The position numbers and the translations under genes are program-made. Under the pieces are notes generated by a model. The model did no database searches. It saw only the letters and a list, made by a program, of their open reading frames with translations, and was not told the DNA's origin. A DNA stretch of 64,000 nucleotides from DATJLY01 sp963729295. Lineage in GTDB: Bacteria; Pseudomonadota; Alphaproteobacteria; ATCC43930; CGMCC-115725. The stretch spans positions 248,001-312,000 of the forward strand of contig CAVSNJ010000027.1 in the NCBI GenBank assembly GCA_963729295.1, in the 5' to 3' direction. The first letter of the stretch is position 1. Each line of letters opens with the position of its first letter. Positions 42,098 to 50,354 of the stretch are shown one piece after another.

Positions 42098-43011
42098 GAC
42101 GCCCGCATCTTCCCAGCCACGCCCGCTTCGGCGATGACCGCGGGAATGGCGGATGGGCTTTGCGGCGCCATGACGTGCGCGCCGGCGATGCCGGGGATCG
42201 TCACAAGCTCCTGCATCAGCTCGGCGCAGATCGCAATTCCCTCGCGCTTCGGGTCGGACGCCTGCTCGAGCCGCGTTACGATCGCGTCGGGGATGATCGT
42301 GCCGAAGAGCCGCTCCTTCATCCACCGCGCCGAGCGCGCCGACGGGATGGGTCCGACGCCGATCAGAACTTTGAGGCCGGGCGCGAGGCCCAACTCGATG
42401 AGGCGCGCCGCATAGCGCCGCACCACCGCGGCATCCATGCAAAACTGCGTCTGCACGAAATCGGCACCGGCTGCGACCTTGGCGACGAGCGATTTCGGCG
42501 TCCATGCGGGCGGCGGATCGACTGGCAGATCGGCCCCGCCGAGATAAAGCGGCATGTCGCCCCTGATCTCGGTGCCGGGCGGAAGCTTGCGCTCCTTGCG
42601 CATGCGGTTCGCCACTTCGAGGAGCTGCTGGCTCGAGAAATCGAACACCGGCTTCGCCTCGGGCTGATCGCCGAGCTTCGGATCGTCGCCGGTCAGGAGC
42701 AGCACGTTGCGCACGCCCATCGCCACGGCACCGATCAAGTCGCTTTCGAGCGCCAGGCGGTTGCGGTCGCGGCACGTCATCTGCAGCACCGGCTCGATTC
42801 CGTTCTGCAACAGGAAATGCGCGGCCGCGATCGAGGACAAATGCGCCTTGGCGCCGGCGCCGTCCGTCACGTTGACCGCGGTCGCGACGCCTTTGAGCGT
42901 CACCGCGCGGGCGATGAAGGCCGAAGGATCGCTCGCCACCGGCGGCGACAGCTCCGCCGTGACGACGAAGCGGCCGCTGTCGAGATTTTGCTTGAGCGCG
43001 CTCTCCGCCAT
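42094..43011 (-). CDS. Methylenetetrahydrofolate reductase family protein
   Basis: A 305-residue TIM-barrel flavoprotein of the MetF family: VTAELSPPVASDP at the start, AVNVTDGAGAK, LQMTCRDRNRLALESDL, NVLLLTGDDPKLGD and FVQTQFCMD. MetF reduces 5,10-methylene-THF to 5-methyl-THF for methionine synthesis. The sequence lies in the branch found in C1 and aromatic demethylation loci as well as methionine synthesis, and the neighbours here are catabolic, so the role may be tetrahydrofolate recycling rather than methionine supply. One base separates it from the SMP-30-like gene upstream. Confidence 0.83.
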   Translation of the reverse strand: MAESALKQNLDSGRFVVTAELSPPVASDPSAFIARAVTLKGVATAVNVTDGAGAKAHLSSIAAAHFLLQNGIEPVLQMTCRDRNRLALESDLIGAVAMGVRNVLLLTGDDPKLGDQPEAKPVFDFSSQQLLEVANRMRKERKLPPGTEIRGDMPLYLGGADLPVDPPPAWTPKSLVAKVAAGADFVQTQFCMDAAVVRRYAARLIELGLAPGLKVLIGVGPIPSARSARWMKERLFGTIIPDAIVTRLEQASDPKREGIAICAELMQELVTIPGIAGAHVMAPQSPSAIPAVIAEAGVAGKMRAS

Positions 43012-43012
43012 G

Positions 43013-43891
43013 TCAGTCCTGCCAGTGCGAGAGCGGCTCGCCGGCGACCGGCGCGCGGAACTGCGCCAGGCGCTTCATGCGGATCGAGCCGATATAGGCG
43101 GTGCGCAGATCGGGCCCGGCAAAGGCGACACTTGCCGGGAAATCGAGCACCGCGCCCTTCGGGTCCTCGAACACCTTATGGCACCTGCCGTCGGGCGAGA
43201 TGACGTAGAGCCCGTTCTTCCCGACCTCCGTCACCCAGAGATTGCCCTCGGCGTCGAATGCGATACCGTCGGTGCGCGCACCCGGGAAAAGCGTCTCGGG
43301 ACCGTAGAGCTCCTTGCGCCCGAGCGTGCCGTCCGCCGCCAGCGGCAGGCGCACGACGCGACCCTTGCCGGTCTCGGCGACATAGAGAAATTTCCGCGCG
43401 CGATCGACCCGCACCTCGTTGGTGAAGACGAAGCCGTCGGCCGCAATTCTCGCCTTGCCGTTCTCGATCAGCACGACATAGCCGTCGGCGATGCCGCGCT
43501 CCATCGCCTCGCGGCGCGGCTCGGTTCGGGTCGAGATCGTGACCCAGATGCGCTCGCCGTCGCGATAGACGAAATTGACGGCGCCCAGTTTCCTGCCGTC
43601 GAGCCGGTCGAGCGCCACCTCGTGGCGCCCGTCGGGATGGAGGCGATAGAGCGCGCCATCGTCGATGTTGGCGACGAGGATGCTGCCTTGGCGCTCGAGC
43701 GCGAGGCCGTTGGGCGCGCCGCCCATCTTGCCGATGATGCTCTGCCGCCCGTCCGCCTCGATGCGCGTCACGCCGCCGCGATTGTCGGCGCAGAAGAGCG
43801 TGCCATCGCGCGTCGCCAGCACGCATTCCGGCCGCGCGAGATCCGCGCCGCGCCAGGAGATGTCTTCGGGTTTGAGTGTGAAGTCGAACAA
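43013..43891 (-). CDS. SMP-30/gluconolactonase/LRE family protein
   Basis: About 292 residues of a six-bladed beta-propeller lactonase fold: ARPECVLATRDGTLFCADNR with the metal-binding glutamate, GGAPNGLALERQG, TNEVRVDRARKFLYVAETG and TDGIAFDAEGNLWVTEVG with the catalytic-site aspartate. It hydrolyses sugar lactones or similar; substrate unknown. I place the start at TTG 43891, which has GGAGG seven bases upstream; a TTG at 43918 is possible. Operonic with the MetF-like gene. Confidence 0.8.
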   Translation of the reverse strand: MFDFTLKPEDISWRGADLARPECVLATRDGTLFCADNRGGVTRIEADGRQSIIGKMGGAPNGLALERQGSILVANIDDGALYRLHPDGRHEVALDRLDGRKLGAVNFVYRDGERIWVTISTRTEPRREAMERGIADGYVVLIENGKARIAADGFVFTNEVRVDRARKFLYVAETGKGRVVRLPLAADGTLGRKELYGPETLFPGARTDGIAFDAEGNLWVTEVGKNGLYVISPDGRCHKVFEDPKGAVLDFPASVAFAGPDLRTAYIGSIRMKRLAQFRAPVAGEPLSHWQD

Positions 43892-43952
43892 TTTTCTGCC
43901 TCCGCTCGCCGCCGACAATAGCGCGCTCGCGGCGGGACGCGCCAGCGCGCCC

Positions 43953-44705
43953 CTAATCGTGCCAGCGGCTCATGCGGCGTTCGGCGCGGCGGCAGGACTC
44001 GTTGAGGAAGACGGCGATGGCGGCAAGGCAGGCGATGAGCGCGAAGAGCCGCTGCGGCTCGAAGCTCTCGGTGAAGAGCCGCGTATAATGGCCGACGCCC
44101 GCTTGCGAGACGTAAAGCTCGGCCAAGAGCACGCCCAGAAGATCGCCCGTCATGGCGATCCGCATGCCGGTGAAGAAGCTCGGGATCATGTGCGGGATGA
44201 CGACGTTCGTCAGGATCTGGCGGCGGTTCGCGCCCATCGAGCGCGCGGCGACGATGAGCGACGGCTTCAACCCCTGCACGCCCGCCACCACGTTGACGAC
44301 GATCGGGAAGACCGAGTGCGTGAAGCCGAACGCGATCTTCGATTCCGTGCCGATGCCGAAGGCGAGAATCACGAGCGGCAGGATGGTCGCCTGCGGGATC
44401 GCGTAGAGCAGGAGCACAATCGGGTAGAACGAGCCATAGGCGAAGCGCTGGAGGCCGAGGACGAGCCCCAGCGGCAATCCCACGGCGATCGCGAGGCAGA
44501 AGGCGGTGACGAGCTCGTAGAGCGTCGTCTTGAGCGCGTTCAGAACCTGGTCGTTCCAGATGAAATCGTAGAGCGAGACGACGACCTGCGACGGCGGCGC
44601 CATGAACAGCGGATCGCCCCAGAGCCGCACGCCCACTTCCCAGAACGCGATGAGGCCGGCGATGACGAGAAGGCGGGCGACGCCGGGCGAGAGGCGCGCG
44701 CTCAT
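43953..44705 (-). CDS. ABC transporter permease, NitT/TauT (SsuC) type, 1
   Basis: A 250-residue BPD-type permease with about six helices and the EAA-like loop (RSMGANRRQILTNVVIPHMI, then GMRIAMTGDLLGVLLAELYV). It resembles SsuC/TauC-type aliphatic sulfonate, taurine, nitrate or aromatic permeases. The start overlaps the stop of permease 2 by four bases. It is the last gene of a four-gene transport operon; the paired permeases suggest a heterodimeric channel. Confidence 0.87.
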   Translation of the reverse strand: MSARLSPGVARLLVIAGLIAFWEVGVRLWGDPLFMAPPSQVVVSLYDFIWNDQVLNALKTTLYELVTAFCLAIAVGLPLGLVLGLQRFAYGSFYPIVLLLYAIPQATILPLVILAFGIGTESKIAFGFTHSVFPIVVNVVAGVQGLKPSLIVAARSMGANRRQILTNVVIPHMIPSFFTGMRIAMTGDLLGVLLAELYVSQAGVGHYTRLFTESFEPQRLFALIACLAAIAVFLNESCRRAERRMSRWHD

Positions 44706-45463
44706 CCGTGCCCCCGCCGCACGCGCTTTTCCAGGGCCGAGACGGCGCCGTTCAGCAGGAACGCGATGATGATGGCGAAGAAGATGTAGGCGAACATCTT
44801 GGCCGGATCCATGCTTTCGGCGTAAGTGACGATGCGGTGGCCGAGGCCGGCCAGCGACGCGATCGTCTCCGCCCCGAGGATCGAGAGGAACGCGACGATG
44901 AAGCCGATGCGCAGTCCCGTCAGCACGACCGGGAACGCCGCCGGCAGCATCACCGACCAGAACATCTGGAATTCCGACGCGCCCATCGAGCGCGCCGCGG
45001 TGATATAGGTCTTCTCGACATAGGCGAAGCCGGCGATGGTGTTGAGCACCACGGGGAAGAACGCGATGGTGGCGCCGATCGCGATCTTGGAGCCTGCGCC
45101 CAAACCGAAGAACAGCACGTAGAGCGGGAAAAGCAGGATCGCCGGGATCGAATACATGCCGGCGAAGAGCGGGTCGAACACGCGGATCGAGAAGCCCGAG
45201 CGGCTGACGATATATCCCAACGCGCAGCCGAACGATGCGGCGATGCAGAAGGCGCAGACGAATTCATAAAGCGTCACGTCGAGATCGGGCCAGTAGGAGC
45301 CGGTCGAAAGCAGGTGCCCGAACTCGGCGAATGACGCCGTCATCGACGGCAACAGGATCGGGCTCACGAGGCCGCGCGACGTCACGTAATACCAAAGCCC
45401 GAGCACCGCCGCGAGGAACAGAAGCTGCACCCCGCGATAGAGCCAGGGATTGCCGCCGCTCAT
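44702..45463 (-). CDS. ABC transporter permease, NitT/TauT (SsuC) type, 2
   Basis: A 253-residue permease related to the one downstream: RSMGASEFQMFWSVMLPAAF forms the EAA loop, followed by GLRIGFIVAFLSILGAETIA. Six hydrophobic helices, N-terminus in the cytoplasm by charge. Both ends overlap neighbours by four bases, so the four genes are translated in series. Confidence 0.87.
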   Translation of the reverse strand: MSGGNPWLYRGVQLLFLAAVLGLWYYVTSRGLVSPILLPSMTASFAEFGHLLSTGSYWPDLDVTLYEFVCAFCIAASFGCALGYIVSRSGFSIRVFDPLFAGMYSIPAILLFPLYVLFFGLGAGSKIAIGATIAFFPVVLNTIAGFAYVEKTYITAARSMGASEFQMFWSVMLPAAFPVVLTGLRIGFIVAFLSILGAETIASLAGLGHRIVTYAESMDPAKMFAYIFFAIIIAFLLNGAVSALEKRVRRGHG

Positions 45464-46308
45464 GTCCGCGTCTCGCCCATGGTCTTGCGGATCTCGTCGT
45501 GCAGGAGCTCGTAGAGCCGGTTCCTGAGCCGGCCGAGCTTGTCCGACGTCATGAAGCTGCGGCTCCTGGGATGCCCTTCCTCAACCGCGATCACCTCCTT
45601 GATGCGGCCGGGGCGCGCGCTGAAGACGGCGACGCGGTCGGCCAGGAACACCGCCTCGATCAGGCTGTGCGTCACGAACACAATGGTCTTGTGCGTGCGC
45701 GCGAGCAGCTCCGACAGATCCTCGCCCAGCACCATCCGCGTCTGCTCGTCGAGCGAGGCGAAGGGCTCGTCCATCAGCAGGATCTCGGTCTTGAGGCCCA
45801 AGGCGCGCGCCAGTTGCGCACGCTGCTTCATGCCGCCCGAAAGCTGCCCCGGGTAATGGTCGGCAAACTCGGCCAGGCCCACGGCGACGAGCGCCTCGTG
45901 CGCGCGCTGATCGCGCTCGGATCGCGCGACGCCCTGGAACGCCATGCCGAGCTTCACGTTGTCGATCACCGTGCGCCACGGAAAGAGCGCGCTCTCCTGG
46001 AACACATAGGCGACCTTCTTCGGCAAGGGCGCCACCACCTTCTCGCCGTCGATCGTGACCTCGCCCTCGCTCGGGCTCGCGAGTCCGCCGATGATGTTCA
46101 GAAGCGTGCTCTTGCCGCAGCCCGACGGGCCGATGAGGCACAGCAGCTCGCCGTGCGTGACGGTGAGCGAGGCGCGGTCGAGCGCCACCACGCGGCGCGG
46201 ATCGCGCGCAAGCCCATAGACCTGCGACACGCCCGAAACGTTGATCGCCGTTTCGCCGTGCGCCGAAGGGGGACGCCGTCCCGATTGCGAGACCTCGCCG
46301 AGGCTCAT
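45460..46308 (-). CDS. ABC transporter ATP-binding protein, NitT/TauT type
   Basis: A 282-residue ATPase of the SsuB/TauB class: Walker A GPSGCGKST near residue 65, Q-loop VFQESALFPW, signature LSGGMKQRAQ, Walker B ILLMDEPFASLDE and the switch histidine in VTHSLIEAVFL. ATG 46308 overlaps the binding-protein stop (ATGA); a GTG at 46320 is in frame but less likely. It powers the two downstream permeases. Confidence 0.92.
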   Translation of the reverse strand: MSLGEVSQSGRRPPSAHGETAINVSGVSQVYGLARDPRRVVALDRASLTVTHGELLCLIGPSGCGKSTLLNIIGGLASPSEGEVTIDGEKVVAPLPKKVAYVFQESALFPWRTVIDNVKLGMAFQGVARSERDQRAHEALVAVGLAEFADHYPGQLSGGMKQRAQLARALGLKTEILLMDEPFASLDEQTRMVLGEDLSELLARTHKTIVFVTHSLIEAVFLADRVAVFSARPGRIKEVIAVEEGHPRSRSFMTSDKLGRLRNRLYELLHDEIRKTMGETRT

Positions 46309-47480
46309 GGCATCTTGCACTCGCCGGCATAGGAATCGCCGTGATCCGCCACAATCAGCTCGCGATAGGAATTCTCGAGCGCGCCCGCTTGGCTCCGCTG
46401 GATCTCGGCGAGGTGCAGATCCTCGATCGGGAAATGATTGGTGTTGAAGCGGAAATGCGCGCGCACGGATTGGAACTTCACATGTTCCAGCGCCGCGCGA
46501 AAGGCATCGGCATCCTCGATCTTCCCGTTCACCGTGTGGAGCGCCGCGTCGAGCAAGTGGACGCCGTCCCAGGCGAGCGCCGCGAAGATCGACGGCGTGC
46601 GGTGATAGGCGTTTTCGAACGCGGCGACGAAGGCGCGATTCGCCGGATTGTCCATGTCGGTGGTCCAGAGCGTCGAATCCTTGACGCCGAGCGCGGCCTC
46701 GCCCATCCCCGGCAATGTCAGCTCGTCGACCGAGAAGGCCAAGCCATAAAGCGGAATTTTGTCCTTCAAGCCGCTCTCCGCATATTCCTTGACGAAGCTG
46801 ATCGAGGGCGCGCCCGAGGTATAGAAGAAAAACGTCGCATCGGGCGCGGCCGCACGGATCTCGGCAAGCTCGGCGGCGAAGTCGAACTGGTCCAAGGGTG
46901 TATAGGTCTCGGTCTTGACGCTGCCTTTATAGAAGCGCTTGAAGCCGGTCAGGATGTCGCGCCCAGCGGCGTAGTTGGGCGCGATCAGCGACATCGATTT
47001 GACGCCCTTCTTTTGCAGGTAGATCGCCATGCCCTCGGCGATCGTGTCGGACTGGTAGGATTCGGTGAACCAGTACGGGCTGCATTCCTTGCCGGCGAGC
47101 TGCGAGGGCCCGGCATTGAGGCTCAGCATGAACACCTTGCGCGGCAGCACGGTGCGCGCCTCGGCGAGCGCGATGTTCGACAAGACGATGCCGGTGATGA
47201 GCTGGACCTTGTCCTCGTCGAGCATCTTGCGCACCTTCTCGACGCCGACATCGGGCTTCAGCTCGTCGTCCGCGATGGTGAGATTGACGGCGCGGCCGCC
47301 GAGCTTGTTGTCGAGCTGGGCGAGGCCGAGCTTGAAGCTGTCGAGCATGTCGATGCCGCCGCCCGACGCGGCCGACGACAGACTGCCGACGAAGCCGATC
47401 CGGAGCGGGTCCTCGGCGCGCGCACCAGGGCTGAGCGCCGGCAACGCCAGCACGGCCATCGCAAGTGCGATCCTCGACAT
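46305..47480 (-). CDS. ABC transporter substrate-binding protein, LIV (Peripla_BP_6) type
   Basis: A 391-residue periplasmic binding protein with a signal peptide (MSRIALAMAVLALPALSPGA, cleavage after ARA near residue 22). The mature chain begins DPLRIGFVGSLSSAASGGG and continues with the LivJ-type type I fold (FKLGLAQLDNKLGGR, ITGIVLSNIALAEARTVLPR). That family binds amino acids, amides, urea or aromatic acids. It is unusual to find it first in an operon with NitT/TauT-type permeases, which normally use a type II binding protein. GGGAGGG precedes ATG 47480. Confidence 0.87.
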   Translation of the reverse strand: MSRIALAMAVLALPALSPGARAEDPLRIGFVGSLSSAASGGGIDMLDSFKLGLAQLDNKLGGRAVNLTIADDELKPDVGVEKVRKMLDEDKVQLITGIVLSNIALAEARTVLPRKVFMLSLNAGPSQLAGKECSPYWFTESYQSDTIAEGMAIYLQKKGVKSMSLIAPNYAAGRDILTGFKRFYKGSVKTETYTPLDQFDFAAELAEIRAAAPDATFFFYTSGAPSISFVKEYAESGLKDKIPLYGLAFSVDELTLPGMGEAALGVKDSTLWTTDMDNPANRAFVAAFENAYHRTPSIFAALAWDGVHLLDAALHTVNGKIEDADAFRAALEHVKFQSVRAHFRFNTNHFPIEDLHLAEIQRSQAGALENSYRELIVADHGDSYAGECKMP

Positions 47481-47527
47481 AAGCCCTCCCTGATCCACGC
47501 GGCCTTGCGGCCTTGTCGTGGCTCGGC

Positions 47528-47974
47528 CTATTCCGCGGCGGCTGCGGTCTTCGGCTTTTCTTCTTCCTCCGCCGGCACCACGTCCTTCACCGCGCCGGCC
47601 CAGCCGTTGGCGGAGAGGTCGAAGATCTGGCCGAGCGGATCGCGGTACTTGATCTCGTAGAAGCTGTTCGGGCCCTCGGCCTCGTTGCCCATGACGTATT
47701 TGGCGCCGGCCGCCTCGACCTTGCGGCGCGCTTCCTTGATGTCGTCGACCCACATGCCGAAATGGTCGATGCCGTAGAAGAGCTCGTCCTTCTCCCAGCC
47801 GAGCGGCTTGCCGTCGAGCGCCAGCAGCGCGACGTTGATGGTCCCGTCCGTCATGTAAACGACGCGGTCGTTGGCGGTCCGCGCGATGGTCTTCATGTCG
47901 AACGCTTCTTCGAAGAATTTCTGGGCCTTGACGGCATCCGAGACGGAAATCGCAATATGACGCAGCTTTGCCAT
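47528..47974 (-). CDS. VOC (glyoxalase/bleomycin resistance) family protein
   Basis: A 148-residue protein of the vicinal oxygen chelate fold: LRHIAISVSDAVKAQKFFEE at the start (metal histidine), IDHFGMWVDDIKEARRKVEA (second half) and YRDPLGQIFDLSANGW with the last glutamate-type position. The C-terminal tail is Glu/Ala-rich. Members are lactoylglutathione lyases, dioxygenases or isomerases; function not predictable. GGAAGGAG is just upstream of ATG 47974. 48 bases before the transport operon. Confidence 0.82.
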   Translation of the reverse strand: MAKLRHIAISVSDAVKAQKFFEEAFDMKTIARTANDRVVYMTDGTINVALLALDGKPLGWEKDELFYGIDHFGMWVDDIKEARRKVEAAGAKYVMGNEAEGPNSFYEIKYRDPLGQIFDLSANGWAGAVKDVVPAEEEEKPKTAAAAE

Positions 47975-48044
47975 GGGGGCTCCTTCCTGCCGGCCCCGGC
48001 ACGTTCCATTAGCGCGCGAAGCCTGTCAATGGCGGTTTTGCGCC

Positions 48045-49034
48045 TTAACGAAGGCGCGGCGGCATGCGGACGCGCTCCGGCAGGCGGTGCGCCCAGCTCC
48101 GCTTCTCCGCCCGGGCCAAGACCTCGATGCCGAGCGCCAGGTCGGAAAGCCCCATCCCCATCGCCTTGAAGAGGGTGAGGTCGCAGTCTTTGGGCCGCCC
48201 CGCGCCCGCCTTGACCAGCGCCGAAACCGGCGTCACCGCGCGCCAGGCGGCCTCGTCCGCCCCGAACCTGTCACGGAATTCAGACGACAGCTCCCGTACG
48301 CCCGCGAGCGTGTCGACGGCGATGACGCCGCAGCGGGGAAATATGTCCTGCGCGAACTCGGCCCGGGCCGGCACGATCGCGCCCATCGCGTTGATGTGGC
48401 TGCCGCGCGCCGCCATGGCGGCGGTGAAGAACGGCTCCTGCGCGTTGGTGATGAGCGTCACGATCGGCGCGTCCTTGACCGCCGCCTCGAGGCTCGGGCT
48501 CGCGACGCAGTCGAGGCCGAGCTCGCTCCGCACCGACGCCGCAAACGCTTCGCGGGCTTCCGCCCGCCGCGAATAGACGCGCACGCGCTTCAGCTTGCGC
48601 ACGGCGGCGCAGGCCGCGACCTGCGGCAGCGCCTGCTTGCCCGAGCCGATCACGGCCAGCTCCTCGGCATCGGCGGGCGCCAGGATCTTGGTGCCGAGCC
48701 CGGTCATCGCCGCCGTCCGCGTCTGGCCGAGCGCGGTCGCCTCGATCACCGCGCGGAGCGCCCCGTCCTCGAGCGAGAACAGCACCAGCACGGTCTGCGA
48801 CTTGCCGCCGACATTGACCCAGGTCTTGGTGCCGCAGATGCCGGCGCCGGCGACCGCGCCGCCGATCGCGTGCAGCGCGTCGTTGGATCCCACCATGAGA
48901 TGCGCCTTCGGCATGTTGGCGGCCTGGCCCTCGGCCTCGAGGCGCAGGATGCGCTCGAGCGCGCCCACCGCCTCCGCGAGCGGCATGTGCGAGACGACAT
49001 CGGCCTCGGTGATCCAGAGCGGCGCGTTGGCCAT
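48045..49034 (-). CDS. Ornithine cyclodeaminase/mu-crystallin family protein
   Basis: A 329-residue NAD-binding protein: LWITEADVVSHMPLAEAV, MVGSNDALHAIGGAVAGAG, GTKTWVNVGGKSQTVLVLFS near the substrate site, and the Rossmann motif LAVIGSGKQALPQVAACAAV near residue 127. Family members cyclise ornithine to proline, reduce cyclic imines or make N-(carboxyalkyl)amino acids. Rocd and the arginine hydrolase are 13 kb away, so an ornithine role is possible, but local catabolic context argues for another imine or amino acid. Confidence 0.8.
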   Translation of the reverse strand: MANAPLWITEADVVSHMPLAEAVGALERILRLEAEGQAANMPKAHLMVGSNDALHAIGGAVAGAGICGTKTWVNVGGKSQTVLVLFSLEDGALRAVIEATALGQTRTAAMTGLGTKILAPADAEELAVIGSGKQALPQVAACAAVRKLKRVRVYSRRAEAREAFAASVRSELGLDCVASPSLEAAVKDAPIVTLITNAQEPFFTAAMAARGSHINAMGAIVPARAEFAQDIFPRCGVIAVDTLAGVRELSSEFRDRFGADEAAWRAVTPVSALVKAGAGRPKDCDLTLFKAMGMGLSDLALGIEVLARAEKRSWAHRLPERVRMPPRLR

Positions 49035-49062
49035 GCGGTGCTCCCTCGGCTAGGCTCTCGCG

Positions 49063-49376
49063 ATGCTATACATCATCTACCAAGAGGACCGCGAGGGCGC
49101 CGAGGCGATCCGCGCATCCCAGCGCGAGCGGCATCTGGCCTATCTCGAACGGCACAAGGACATTCTCGTCCTGGGCGGCGCGCTCACGGCCGACGACGGC
49201 GGCAAGCGCCTCGGCTCGTGCCTCATCCTCAACGTGGCGAGCCGCGCGGCGGCCGAGGACTTCTCGCGCGACGAGCCGTTCCGCAAGGCCGGGCTCTTCA
49301 GCGCGTGAAGATCACCCGCATGCGCCGCGGCCAGTGGAATCCCGCCGCCGCGCCGAAATCGGCGGAGGGAAACTAG
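49063..49376 (+). CDS. YciI-like (YCII-domain) protein, frameshifted near the end
   Basis: A small ferredoxin-fold protein of the YciI family, proposed to be enzymes acting on muconolactone-like compounds. The frame from ATG 49063 reaches DEPFRKAGLFSA and stops at 49308. One G is apparently missing at about 49303: restoring it continues VKITRMRRGQWNPAAAPK to the stop at 49376, which is the usual C-terminal pattern of the family, giving 104 residues. The aspartate/histidine pair (SQRERHLAYLERH; GGALTADDG) is present. Its stop overlaps that of the amidohydrolase. Confidence 0.75.
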
Positions 49377-50354
49377 CCGAGCCCGAACAGCCTGACCGCC
49401 GTGTCGCCCAGGATCATGCGGCGCTCGGCGGCGGTGAGCGGCGTGGTGTCCACGATCTTCACCGGGCTGTCGTCGCCGATCGGGAACGGGTGGTCGGAAC
49501 CGAGCATGACCTTTTGCGCCCCGGCGCAATCGCACAGAAACCGCAACGCGCGCGGGTCGAACAGCACCGTGTCGAAATAAAGCCGCCGGAACCCGTCGAG
49601 CGCGTCGGCATATTCGCCGGGATGGATCGCGTTGTTGCGCTGGAGCCGCCCGAGCAGATAGGGCAAGCCGCCGCCGCCATGCGAGATGACGAGGTTCATG
49701 CCGGAATGGCGCTGCAAATGCCCGGCATAGATGAGCCGGCCCATCGCCACGATCGTGTCGGCCGCGCGCCCGACGGCGTTGACGAGGTCGAAGCCGTTGA
49801 GGCGCTCGTCGCCGCACACATACATCGGGTGCAGGAACACCGTCGCCTTCTTGGCCGACGCCGCCTCCCAGAACGGTTCGAGATCGGGATCGTCGAGCGC
49901 GCCGTGCGATGCCATGCGGCTGCGTCCCGATCATCACGCCGGGAAAGCCCTGCGCCAGCGCCTCCTCCAGCACGCGCGCCGCGAGCCGCCCGCTTTGCAG
50001 CGGCACGGTCGCGAGCGGCTTCACCGCCGGCAGGTCCTTGCCCGCGGCCAGCATGGTCTCGTTCATGAAGCGCGCCCAGTCGGCGCCTTCCTCGGGCGGC
50101 AGCTCATAGCCGTAAACATCGTTCCAGCCGCCCGCCACCTGGCAATCGATCCCCTGCGCCGCGAGCCAGGTCTTGCGTTGCGCCATGTCGGAGAGGCGCG
50201 GCGCGACCGGCCGCGTCAGCGCGCCGCCGGCGAAGCCGAGCCGCGTCGCCGGCCCGTCCGTGACGACCTTGACGGACGGGAAGAGCCGCCGCTCCGCGCG
50301 CAAGGCCTCGAGCATCTGCGCCGGCACGACATGGGCGTGCGTATCGACGATCAT
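49373..50354 (-). CDS. Amidohydrolase, ACMSD-like family, frameshifted
   Basis: A metal-dependent TIM-barrel hydrolase/decarboxylase of about 326 residues. Metal ligands: HxH in MIVDTHAHVV, histidine of VFLHPMYV, histidine of LVISHGGGG and aspartate of MLGSDHPFPIGDDS. The aminocarboxymuconate-semialdehyde decarboxylase group decarboxylates aromatic or muconate products. The frame changes near 49912, joining GVMIGTQPHG to ASHGALDDPDLEPFW; a single-base indel. Start overlaps the large-subunit stop by four bases (ATGA), so it is co-translated with the molybdenum hydroxylase. Confidence 0.82.
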
